From contig CALVKK010000027.1 of NCBI GenBank assembly GCA_944332645.1, positions 1 through 12,607 on the forward strand: a stretch of DNA of 12,607 bases. The letters run 5' to 3'. This DNA is from an uncultured Bacilli bacterium (GTDB taxonomy: Bacteria > Bacillota_I > Bacilli_A > RF39 > UBA660). The position numbers were made by a program, and so were the translations under genes. Below, piece after piece: positions 6,853-12,607 of the stretch. The notes beneath the pieces are model-generated. The model had not been told where the DNA came from. It did not search any database and worked only from the letters and a program-made list of their open reading frames with translations. Every line of letters begins with the position of its first letter. Positions within the stretch are counted from its first letter, which is position 1.

Positions 6853-9018
6853 ATGAAGAAAATCGTTTTGAAAATTGATGGCATGACATGTAGTGCTTGT
6901 TCAAGTGGCTTAGAAAAATACTTGAAAAGACAAAAAGGAATAATTGATGTTAATGTCAACTTAATTTTAGCCATTGCGACGATCACTTATGAAGATCTTA
7001 AGACTAAAAGTATTGAAAATTATATTAAAGAAGCTGGTTTCAAAAGTTTGGGCGAGTTTAAAAGTCTAGACGATAATACTACATTTAAAAAAGAGAAAAA
7101 AATATTAATCTTTTTTGGGTTGTTATTAATCATTTTAATGTATATTACGATGGCTCATATGATTGGTGTACCAAATTTAAATAGTTATCCTAAAATATAT
7201 TCGTTAATCTTAATTTTATTTAGTTTAATTTTTTTAATTTATGGCTTTGATATTATTAAAAACGGTTTTAAAAATTTAATTCATAAAATTCCTAATATGG
7301 ATACTTTAGTTACCTTTAGTGTCATTTCTAGTCTTATTTATAGTTTATATGGTGTTTTTAAAATATTTAATAACGATTTGTCATATATTCACAACTTATA
7401 TTTTGAATCATCTTGTATGGTTATTTATTTTATTAAACTAGGCAGATTTATTGAGGGAATTAGTAAAGATAAGACAAAAGATGCCATTAAATCTTTAGTT
7501 CAAATTACTCCGCAATATGCGGTTATTAAGAAGAATAAAACAGAAGAGAAAATAACAATCGATGAAGTTAAAGTAGATGATATATTAATTTGCTATCCAG
7601 GGGATAAAATTGCTGTTGATGGAATAGTCGTCAGTGGTAAGACACACGTTAATGAATCATTTATAACTGGGGAAAGTAAACCTGTTTTAAAAGAAAAAAA
7701 TAGTACGGTCATAGCCGGTTCGATAAACTATGATGGCATTATTAATTATCAAGCTAAAAAAATAGGTCGTAATTCAACTATTTCAGAAATTGTTAGAATG
7801 GTTGTTGAGTCTACTAATAGTAAAACAAAAATTCAAAGAATAGCTGATAAAGTAAGTGGCATTTTTGTCCCTATAATTTTTATAATTGCCCTTACAACCT
7901 TTTTACTACATATATTATTTGGAACTAGTTTTACTAATTCATTAAATTATTTTGTTACCGTTTTAGTTGTTGCTTGCCCCTGTGCTTTAGGTTTGGCTGT
8001 TCCTTTAGTTGTTGTTATTAGTAATGGAAAATGTGCCAAAAAAGGGTTGTATTTAAAAAAAGCTGAAGTAATAGAAAATGCTAGACATATCGATACTATT
8101 GTATTTGATAAAACTGGAACTTTGACCTATGGAATATTGAAAATCGATGAAGTTTTTAATTATTCAGATATTAATGATAAGGAATTATTAAAAATTGTTA
8201 GTAGTTTAGAAGCAAATTCAACCCATCCGATTGCGACTGCTTTTTCTAAAAACAATCTATTAAAAGTAGATGATTTTGAAAATATAGTTGGAATGGGAAT
8301 ATATGGTAAAATTAAAGGTAAAGATTATTATGTTGGTAATCTGAAATTATTGCAAAAGTTAAAAATCAAAGATACTCATAGTTTAGATTATGAATTTTTA
8401 ACTGATCAAGGATGTAGTATTTTATATGTGATTTCTAATCAAAAAGTAATCGCTTTAATTGGCGTTAAGGATATTATTAGAAACAATATTAAAGATTTAA
8501 TTCAATCGCTAAAGAATTTAAAAATAAATGTTATAATGTTAACAGGAGATAATAAAAAGACAGCCCAATTAATTGCTTACGAATTAGGAATAGATGAAAT
8601 TGTGGCTGATGTACTTCCTCAGCAAAAAGCTTCATTTATAAAATCTTTAATTGAAGATAATAAAAAAGTTTTAATGATTGGCGACGGTATTAATGACGCA
8701 CCTGCTTTAGTGAATGCGACTATCGGTGTAAGTATTAGTGATGGAACAGATATAGCTGTTGATTCTTCAGATGTTGTCTTGATGAACAATGATTTAAATA
8801 ATATCATCGAACTGTTAGAAATAAGTAAGAGTTCTTTTAGAATAATTAAACAAAACTTATTTTGGGCGTTTTTTTATAATTTAGTTATGATTCCAGTTGC
8901 TGCTGGTATATTAAGCCCATTTAATATTGTTATGAATCCGATGATTGCAAGTCTTGCTATGACTTTAAGTAGTTTGACTGTTGTATTTAATTCATTAAGA
9001 TTGAGGAGGACAAAATGA
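6853..9018 (+). CDS. copA: Copper-exporting P1B-type ATPase
   Basis: A 721-residue ATP-driven Cu(I) exporter of the plasma membrane. In order: one N-terminal heavy-metal domain with GMTCSAC (Cys13, Cys16), four hydrophobic helices, TGES (272-275) of the actuator domain, the ion-binding CPC (375-377), the phosphorylated Asp419 in DKTGT, the nucleotide-binding HP (458-459), GDGINDAP (610-617), and two final helices with YNLVMIP and MTLSSLTVV followed by a basic C-terminus. The YN and MxxSS residues of the last helices are the Cu(I)-type pattern, separating it from Zn/Cd ATPases. All catalytic motifs are intact. The ribosome binding site AGGGATG is close to the ATG. Its TGA stop overlaps the ATG of the small HMA protein (ATGA), so the two are coupled. 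No CopY or CsoR gene lies next to it. Confidence 0.95.
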   Translation: MKKIVLKIDGMTCSACSSGLEKYLKRQKGIIDVNVNLILAIATITYEDLKTKSIENYIKEAGFKSLGEFKSLDDNTTFKKEKKILIFFGLLLIILMYITMAHMIGVPNLNSYPKIYSLILILFSLIFLIYGFDIIKNGFKNLIHKIPNMDTLVTFSVISSLIYSLYGVFKIFNNDLSYIHNLYFESSCMVIYFIKLGRFIEGISKDKTKDAIKSLVQITPQYAVIKKNKTEEKITIDEVKVDDILICYPGDKIAVDGIVVSGKTHVNESFITGESKPVLKEKNSTVIAGSINYDGIINYQAKKIGRNSTISEIVRMVVESTNSKTKIQRIADKVSGIFVPIIFIIALTTFLLHILFGTSFTNSLNYFVTVLVVACPCALGLAVPLVVVISNGKCAKKGLYLKKAEVIENARHIDTIVFDKTGTLTYGILKIDEVFNYSDINDKELLKIVSSLEANSTHPIATAFSKNNLLKVDDFENIVGMGIYGKIKGKDYYVGNLKLLQKLKIKDTHSLDYEFLTDQGCSILYVISNQKVIALIGVKDIIRNNIKDLIQSLKNLKINVIMLTGDNKKTAQLIAYELGIDEIVADVLPQQKASFIKSLIEDNKKVLMIGDGINDAPALVNATIGVSISDGTDIAVDSSDVVLMNNDLNNIIELLEISKSSFRIIKQNLFWAFFYNLVMIPVAAGILSPFNIVMNPMIASLAMTLSSLTVVFNSLRLRRTK

Positions 9019-9221
9019 GTAAAGATATTGAGAAAATTATTTATATTGAAGGAATGCATTGTGAAGGATGTATTAATCGTGTTAAGAATGTTTTAAATTC
9101 TATTAAAGAAATAAAAACCTATCAAGTTGATTTAGAAAAAGCGATTATTGTTTTAAAGAAAGATATTGATTTAAGTACTATAAAAGAAAAAATTGAAAAT
9201 TTAGGTTTTAATGTTTTATAA
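9015..9221 (+). CDS. copZ: Copper chaperone (HMA domain protein)
   Basis: A 68-residue single heavy-metal-associated domain. The metal-binding loop is GMHCEGC (13-19; Cys16, Cys19), followed by a beta-alpha-beta-beta-alpha-beta pattern that ends in the typical ENLGFNV. Such proteins carry Cu(I) in the cytosol to CopA or to a copper sensor. It overlaps copA by four bases and has an excellent GGAGGA ribosome binding site inside the end of copA, so it should be made together with the ATPase. The His at the X position of CxxC (MHCEGC) is as in many CopZ proteins. Length is normal. Copper specificity is inferred from the pairing with CopA. Confidence 0.9.
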   Translation: MSKDIEKIIYIEGMHCEGCINRVKNVLNSIKEIKTYQVDLEKAIIVLKKDIDLSTIKEKIENLGFNVL

Positions 9222-9242
9222 ATTAATTTTATCGTTAATTTT
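9220..9242 (+). terminator. Possible weak terminator after copZ
   Basis: AAATTAA (9220-9226) and TTAATTT (9235-9241) form a 7-bp stem made only of A-T pairs with an 8-base loop, ending in four Ts. It starts at the copZ stop codon. Weak; position is its main support. Confidence 0.25.
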
Positions 9243-9270
9243 AAGAAAAAAGATATTTTTATGTTATAAT
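9241..9270 (+). promoter_or_regulatory. Extended -10 promoter for the interrupted membrane gene
   Basis: TGTTATAAT (9262-9270) is a perfect extended -10 element. A weak -35, TTAAGA (9241-9246), lies 18 bases upstream. The gene starting with GTG at 9311 follows with a GGAGTGA ribosome binding site. Confidence 0.65.
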
Positions 9271-9310
9271 ATTTTTAGCTGGTAATTTTGTTTAAGTTTG
9301 GAGTGATTTT

Positions 9311-10105
9311 GTGAATAAATATGTAAAAAAAATGACTGAAGGAATTGATAAGCCCACTTTATTTGTCTATTCACTTTTAAGATTTTTTGTTATCGTCGTT
9401 TTAATTATCCAACTTATTCATGGTAATTGGCAAAATGCTTTCTTTTGCCTTTTAACGTTAATTTTGTTTTTAATACCTCTATTTGTTGACAAAAATTTTA
9501 AAATAGATTTACCGACACCTTTAGAAATAATTATTTTAGTATTTATTTTTTCGGCTGAAATTTTAGGAGAAATACAAAATTTTTATGGTATATTTAAACA
9601 TTGGGATACACTATTACACACAATTAATGGATTTTTATGTGCAGCAATTGGATTTTCTATGATTGATATTTTGAATCGAAATGAAAATTTTCACACAAAA
9701 ATGACTCCAATTTTTGTCGCTTTTGTTGCTTTTTGTTTCTCGATGACGATTGGTGTTTGATGGGAGTTTCTTGAATTTGCAAGTGATCGTTGGTTTCATC
9801 TTGATACGCAAAAAGATAGAATTGTCAATACTGTATCGACAGTATATATTCATCCTGAAGGTAAAAATATTCCAGTTGTTATTAATAATATTGATTATAC
9901 GACGATTCATTATGAAGAAAATGGGAATATAAAAGAAATAACTATTGATGGTGGTTATTTAGATTTAGGCATTATTGATACAATGAAAGATTTATTAGTT
10001 AATTTTATTGGAGCTGTCGTTTTTTCATTAATTGGTTATTTATATGTTCAAAATAGGGACAAGTACAAAATTGCTAAAAGTTTTATACCAGTTATGAAGA
10101 GTTAG
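9311..10105 (+). pseudogene. Membrane protein gene interrupted by an in-frame TGA
   Basis: One reading frame runs from GTG 9311 (good GGAGTGA site) to TAG 10103-10105, broken only by TGA at 9758-9760 (codon 150 of 264 before the final stop). The first part encodes four to five membrane helices. The part after TGA continues without frame change: WEFLEFASDRWFHLDTQKD, a soluble stretch, then GGYLDLGIIDTMKDLLVNFIG and a last hydrophobic helix. Both parts belong to one uncharacterised bacterial membrane protein family in which a G-x-x-WEFFEF-type block is continuous, so TGA falls in the middle of a conserved motif. The position before Trp is usually hydrophobic in relatives as I remember them, so TTA (Leu) to TGA by a single change is the simplest origin. 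The tail has no suitable start codon of its own. TGA ends smsB and copA normally, so recoding is less likely than a nonsense mutation. Confidence 0.8.
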
Positions 10106-10112
10106 ATTTTTG

Positions 10113-10141
10113 TTGAATTATTGATGTTACTATGTTATACT
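10113..10141 (+). promoter_or_regulatory. Promoter setting the start of the next gene
   Basis: TTGAAT (10113-10118), a 17-base spacer and TATACT (10136-10141) with an upstream TG (10133-10134) form a good extended -10 promoter. Transcription would begin near 10148, just before the AAGGGAG ribosome binding site (10151-10157). Any start codon at 10121 would therefore be upstream of the transcript. Confidence 0.7.
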
Positions 10142-10165
10142 ATTTTATACAAGGGAGTGTTTGGA

Positions 10166-10762
10166 GTGGTTAATAAGGAAGATGTAAAAAATCATCTTGA
10201 ACACATTTTAGAACGTGGAAACGAAAGAAAAAAAATGTCAAACAATTTAATTAATAATGATGATTATATTAATTGGTTGGATGATTTTACTAAAGTTCAT
10301 CCAGAAATTATTATTTTAGAAATTCCTAACATAAATTATTATTGTGGAATTAGTTTGGATGAATTTGTAAATATAAGTTTTTTGAGTGATTTTTATAAAT
10401 TAATTTCTAAGTATGCTAGAAAAAATTATATTTTTCCTAATGCTTTCGATGATTATGAAAATTATTATGTAATCAAAGTATATAATGTTTTTTATGAAAT
10501 AGGGGTTATCATTGACGATGAACAAGATGTCAACTTTTTTTGTCGTCGTCTTCAAGAAAATGATGAAGGACGTTATTTTATCGATTTTAAGGACATTAAA
10601 GAAAATAAGGTTAGACATGAAGTCTTTCATATTAAAAAGAATTTAAAAAAATTAGTTGAAGTAATTAATCAATTAATTTTAAGTGACAATATACCAGTCG
10701 AAGCTATTGCTGATACTACTGCTGAAGCTATTCAGAAAATAATCACAAAGATGAGGAAATAA
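10166..10762 (+). CDS. Uncharacterised soluble protein (GTG start)
   Basis: A 198-residue protein I do not recognise. The frame is open from ATG 10121, but that ATG lies within the promoter (10113-10141). GTG 10166 has AAGGGAG (10151-10157) at 8 bases and is the supported start. No signal peptide or membrane helix is seen. The N-terminal third is charged and probably helical (NKEDVKNHLEHILERGNERKK). The middle is rich in Tyr, Phe, Asn and Asp and probably forms beta strands, with aromatic-acidic clusters such as DDYENYYVIKVYNVFYEIG and the acidic IIDDEQDV. The C-terminus (EAIADTTAEAIQKIITKMRK) is an amphipathic helix. The overall look is of a small cytosolic binding or regulatory protein. It stands alone between its own promoter and the sigma-factor gene 102 bases downstream. 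A functional link to the sigma factor, for example as an anti-sigma protein, is possible but has no motif support. Confidence 0.7.
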   Translation: MVNKEDVKNHLEHILERGNERKKMSNNLINNDDYINWLDDFTKVHPEIIILEIPNINYYCGISLDEFVNISFLSDFYKLISKYARKNYIFPNAFDDYENYYVIKVYNVFYEIGVIIDDEQDVNFFCRRLQENDEGRYFIDFKDIKENKVRHEVFHIKKNLKKLVEVINQLILSDNIPVEAIADTTAEAIQKIITKMRK

Positions 10763-10782
10763 TTAATTATTAAGTAATTGTT

Positions 10783-10788
10783 TATAAT
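10783..10788 (+). promoter_or_regulatory. Possible -10 upstream of the sigma-factor gene
   Basis: A consensus TATAAT stands in the 102-base gap before the sigma gene, but no good -35 is found at the right distance. The sigma gene may have an unusual promoter or be read through from upstream, since I see no terminator in this gap. Confidence 0.3.
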
Positions 10789-10864
10789 ATATAGCTTTAG
10801 ATAGTTGTTAAAATAATAGTGATTGGTTATTAAATAAATATATTAAAAATAGGAGTGAAAAAAA

Positions 10865-11509
10865 ATGTCTAAGATATTGAGTTTAGATGAAACAAAAGAA
10901 TTATTAATTGGATGGAGAGAAAATGGAGACAGAAAAGCATATACTTCTTTAACTGTTCATAATTTTGATTTAGTTAATGATATGGTGCAAAAACATGAAG
11001 AAAATGGCATGGATTATAATGATTTGTTTTCTTCTGGAGTTGAAGGATTAATTAAAGCAATAAATAAGTTTGATTACGAAAATTGTTCAATAGAAAATTT
11101 TTATAATTATGCTTGTGTTATGATTGAAAGTCAAATCGAAATGGAATTGACAAATTATAATAAACATAAACATGTTTTAAGCTTTGAAGATTTAATTATT
11201 CAAGGTCACGATGGTAATCATATTCAAGTTAGTGATTTGCTTAGTAGTGATGATAATGAGACATATAATCTTATCATGTCAAAAATGAAATCAGAAATTA
11301 TTAAAGAAGTTTTAAAAAGCTTAACGCCTACACAAAGACAAATCATCATAATGAGATATGGACTTGATGAGAATAAATGTAAGACACAAGGAGAGATTGC
11401 TGATGGTGTAGGTTGTTCACAGCAATATATTTCCAAGCAAGAAAAAGACGCTTTACTTAAATTACGCCGCCCTGAAAATGTCAAAAAATTAAAATTATAT
11501 TACGATTAA
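10865..11509 (+). CDS. Sigma-70 family RNA polymerase sigma factor
   Basis: A 214-residue alternative sigma factor that would direct RNA polymerase to specific promoters. Residues about 24-100 form region 2, with the core-binding segment MDYNDLFSSGVEGLIKAINKFDYE (49-72) and a diverged region 2.3/2.4 (ENFYNYACVMIESQIEMEL). Residues about 150-203 form region 4: SLTPTQRQIIIMRYG (152-166), then a helix-turn-helix, TQGEIADGVGCSQQYISKQEKDALLKLR (174-201). The linker (101-149) contains a VLSFEDLI segment like those in SigF/SigG-type factors, but a full region 3 is not evident, so this is a reduced form. The aromatic and basic residues that housekeeping sigma factors use for -10 melting are mostly replaced, which predicts a different promoter preference. 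A good AGGAGTGA site precedes the ATG, and a strong terminator lies 12 bases after the stop. Confidence 0.85.
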   Translation: MSKILSLDETKELLIGWRENGDRKAYTSLTVHNFDLVNDMVQKHEENGMDYNDLFSSGVEGLIKAINKFDYENCSIENFYNYACVMIESQIEMELTNYNKHKHVLSFEDLIIQGHDGNHIQVSDLLSSDDNETYNLIMSKMKSEIIKEVLKSLTPTQRQIIIMRYGLDENKCKTQGEIADGVGCSQQYISKQEKDALLKLRRPENVKKLKLYYD

Positions 11510-11521
11510 TAATCTTATTTC

Positions 11522-11558
11522 AAAAGCCTCATTTCTATGTTTAGAAACGAGGCTTTTT
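11522..11558 (+). terminator. Strong rho-independent terminator
   Basis: AAAAGCCTC (11522-11530) pairs with GAGGCTTTT (11549-11557). Inside, TTTCTA (11532-11537) pairs with TAGAAA (11542-11547), with one A-C mismatch between and a 4-base loop, giving a stem of about 16 bp. Five Ts follow on the plus strand and four on the minus strand, so it can act in both directions and would also end minus-strand transcription arriving from 11586 onward. Confidence 0.92.
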
Positions 11559-11820
11559 GCTTCACTATGCCAATATTTACATAAATTAATCTAGATATTT
11601 TTTAAATGTGTAAGATTGATAAATTGTGTTATCTAAATTAATTAGTAAATTATTTATATTATCGACCTTATGAATATTATATTGAAAAGTCGTATACATT
11701 ACAACCGCATATATGAAACATTTATTGACTATTAAAAAAATATATATAATTGTTTTAGGTAACTTAAATGAAAAAAAATCATAGCATATTCTTTATATCA
11801 TTTTCAGCAATAGATACAAT
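11559..11820. other. Gene-poor stretch with a minus-strand open frame
   Basis: No convincing plus-strand gene. On the minus strand a frame is open for 69 codons from about 11792 down to TAA 11586-11588. It has no good start (an internal ATG at 11697-11699 would give 37 residues), and encodes a hydrophobic stretch followed by a polar, Asn-rich C-terminus. It would end about 28 bases before the bidirectional terminator at 11522-11558, as expected for a decayed convergent gene. In DNA this AT-rich an open frame of this size can also arise by chance. A possible weak plus-strand promoter is TTTATT (11721-11726), 18 bases, TATAAT (11745-11750). Confidence 0.3.
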
Positions 11821-11895
11821 ATGATAAATCAACTACAAGATCACAAAACTTTGGTTTTGAAAAAAATATTTTTGATTTCAGCAACAGTTCAATAT
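11802..11895 (+). repeat. Imperfect short direct repeat
   Basis: A 21-base unit at 11802-11822 beginning TTTCAGCAATAG and a 20-base unit at 11876-11895 beginning TTTCAGCAACAG both end in CAATAT and differ by two to three changes including one indel. They are 74 bases apart and flank the point where homology to the methyltransferase begins, so they may mark a deletion or duplication scar. Confidence 0.4.
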
Positions 11896-12137
11896 TCAGC
11901 ATTAAAATTAAAAAAATTAAAAGAATTAAATATTCAAAGTATTGCAGATGATAAAAGTTGTTTATTATTTATGTGGATGACTGGACCACAGTTTGCTAAT
12001 TCTATGAATTAGAAAAAGCTTGTGGCTTTGAATACAAAACTGTTGCTTTTGTCTGGAATAAAATGATTCATAATCTAGATAGATATACATTGTCTCAAAC
12101 GGAATTTTGCATTGTTTTTAAAAAGAAAGACAAATAG
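11821..12137 (+). pseudogene. MT-A70-type adenine methyltransferase remnant
   Basis: The frame from ATG 11821 reads, from about 11881, SATVQYSALKLKKLKELNIQ, then SIADDKSCLLFMWMTGPQFA, and stops at TAG 12010-12012. The next frame resumes within 12004-12008 with ELEKACGFEYKTVAFVWNKM, then RYTLSQTEFCIVFKKKDK, ending at TAG 12135-12137. Together these match the middle of MT-A70 family DNA N6-adenine methyltransferases (IADD..LFMW.TGPQ, WGF.YKT.AFVWNK, RYTLSQ.E.C.VFKK). A one-base shift at about 12004-12008 breaks the frame. The N-terminal part with the catalytic DPPW motif is absent, and the family's C-terminal region after FKKGK is also missing, so only about 90-100 residues of a roughly 200-residue enzyme remain. 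Such genes are common in phages and mobile elements, suggesting this gap is a decayed insertion. It cannot make an active enzyme as it stands. Confidence 0.75.
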
Positions 12138-12206
12138 TATAACATGTCTCGCTAATTTAAATATTATTATTCACTTTAGGTATTGAATTATACTAGCAAA
12201 TTACAA

Positions 12207-12230
12207 TAAAAAAGAGTTATTAAAACTCTT
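12207..12230 (-). terminator. Minus-strand intrinsic terminator
   Basis: AAGAGTT (12212-12218) and AACTCTT (12224-12230) are a perfect 7-bp inverted repeat around ATTAA. A-rich sequence at 12207-12213 becomes a T-run on the minus strand, so the element terminates leftward transcription. No T-run follows on the plus strand. It lies 12 bases beyond the minus-strand stop at 12243-12245. Confidence 0.5.
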
Positions 12231-12242
12231 AATAGATTAAGA

Positions 12243-12335
12243 CTATTTCAACCTTTTTAAAATTAATGAATAAACACAAAACATTAATAAAAATGAAAGA
12301 AAAAGTCTATATATATAACACTATTTTCATAATGT
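12243..12335 (-). pseudogene. Possible C-terminal remnant of a membrane protein
   Basis: The minus strand is open for 30 codons between stops at 12336-12338 and 12243-12245. The translation has a short polar start, then one strongly hydrophobic helix (FFLSFLLMFCVYSLIL) and a basic end (KRLK). A stop and then a leftward terminator follow. This is what the last helix of a membrane transporter gene looks like, but it is short and no family can be named. The rest of the gene would have been deleted. Confidence 0.2.
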
Positions 12336-12473
12336 TATAATCAAATATGGAGCGAATCACATACAAGTTACGAACTTTGTTCTCTTTCTAGAAATATTAT
12401 ATATTAAAAATAATATATTTTCAATATTATAATTTCAACATTCTCCAATAGTATAGATTATTTTTGGTTTTAA

Positions 12474-12482
12474 TGGTATAAT
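12474..12482 (+). promoter_or_regulatory. Extended -10 promoter of the last gene
   Basis: TGGTATAAT (12474-12482) is a perfect extended -10 with no clear -35. A small inverted repeat, AACGA (12489-12493) and TCGTT (12499-12503), lies at the expected start of transcription and could be an operator. Confidence 0.55.
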
Positions 12483-12532
12483 TAGCACAACGAATAAATC
12501 GTTAAATAGTAATGTGTAGAGAGGATTAGGAA

Positions 12533-12607
12533 ATGAATTTAGAACAATTAAAAAAAGATTGCATAAAAAAACAAAAGAAAGGTATCCATTTTATTCTTGC
12601 GTCAATA
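12533..12607 (+). CDS. Start of an uncharacterised gene, cut by the window
   Basis: Only the first 25 codons are present. ATG 12533 is preceded by AGAGAGGATTAGG, a reasonable ribosome binding site, and by an extended -10 promoter. The visible protein begins MNLEQLKKDCIKKQKKGIHF and then becomes hydrophobic (ILASI), the look of a charged cytoplasmic N-terminus entering a first membrane helix. From memory this resembles the N-terminus of small DUF7010-type membrane proteins, but 25 residues are too few for certainty. Confidence 0.6.
   Translation, partial: MNLEQLKKDCIKKQKKGIHFILASI

Larger units (their letters stand above)
12138..12532. other. Degraded intergenic stretch
   Basis: Very AT-rich with no intact gene. 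It contains a hairpin with a minus-strand T-run (12207-12230), a possible minus-strand C-terminal gene fragment (12243-12335), an isolated extended -10 TGTTATAAT (12334-12342) followed by a 14-codon frame from ATG 12348, an AT-only imperfect palindrome around 12395-12420, and the promoter of the last gene (12474-12482). This pattern fits continuing decay of the segment that begins at 11559. Confidence 0.4.

Noticed and set aside
9758..9760. TGA read as Trp through a recoded genetic code
   Set aside because: smsB-like and copA end at TGA at the expected place, copA with an ATGA overlap, and the visible Trp codons are TGG. Reading TGA as Trp would add about 26 unrelated residues to CopA.
9758..9760. 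Selenocysteine at the TGA
   Set aside because: The position lies in a hydrophobic membrane motif, not a redox site, and I see no SECIS-like hairpin immediately downstream.
9635..9932. Two overlapping frames (one per strand) across the TGA of the interrupted gene
   Set aside because: The original frame continues with clear family motifs on both sides of the TGA; these other frames are low-complexity shadows.
12395..12440. AT-rich palindrome as a replication or integration site
   Set aside because: Made only of A and T with mismatches; expected by chance in such DNA and without flanking iterons or an integrase gene.
1..12607. CRISPR array, tRNA or rRNA genes
   Set aside because: No regularly spaced repeats, no tRNA arm motifs and no conserved rRNA segments were seen on either strand.

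Overview
The window is AT-rich DNA with tightly packed plus-strand genes, strong AAGGAGG-type ribosome binding sites and sigma-A-like promoters. It looks like a low-GC member of the Bacillota/Mycoplasmatota side of the tree, probably an anaerobe related to Erysipelotrichia, RF39, Izemoplasma or Acholeplasma-type lineages. This placement is an inference from gene content and base composition. TGG encodes Trp throughout, and TGA ends two intact genes (smsB-like and copA), so TGA appears to be an ordinary stop here.

Layout. (1) 1-2016: a promoter and two VanZ-family membrane proteins, the first fused to an RDD domain. (2) 2017-6756: a clear promoter with a perfect 20-bp dyad at its start point drives six very closely spaced genes. 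They encode a ZIP metal importer, a SufC-like ATPase, a short SufB/D-like protein (together resembling the minimal SmsCB Fe-S assembly system), 2,3-BPG-dependent phosphoglycerate mutase, a TetR regulator and a CDF metal exporter. A weak terminator follows. (3) 6757-9221: a copper pair, P-type ATPase CopA and a translationally coupled small HMA chaperone. (4) 9222-10105: a membrane-protein gene interrupted by one in-frame TGA. (5) 10106-11558: an unrecognised soluble protein whose true start is probably GTG 10166, then a small sigma-70-family factor and a strong terminator. (6) 11559-12532: about 1 kb of degraded DNA holding a frameshifted, truncated MT-A70-type DNA adenine methyltransferase remnant and possible minus-strand gene remnants. 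(7) 12533-end: the start of a further gene, cut by the window.

The central theme is metal handling: import (ZIP), Fe-S cluster assembly (SmsCB-like), export (CDF) and copper detoxification (CopA/CopZ), with a candidate local regulator (TetR) and a candidate operator. The co-transcription of metal import, a minimal Fe-S scaffold, a glycolytic enzyme, a regulator and metal export is the most interesting arrangement. The most concrete anomalies are the TGA-interrupted gene, the methyltransferase relic, and the hairpin that separates a strong Shine-Dalgarno from the first start codon.
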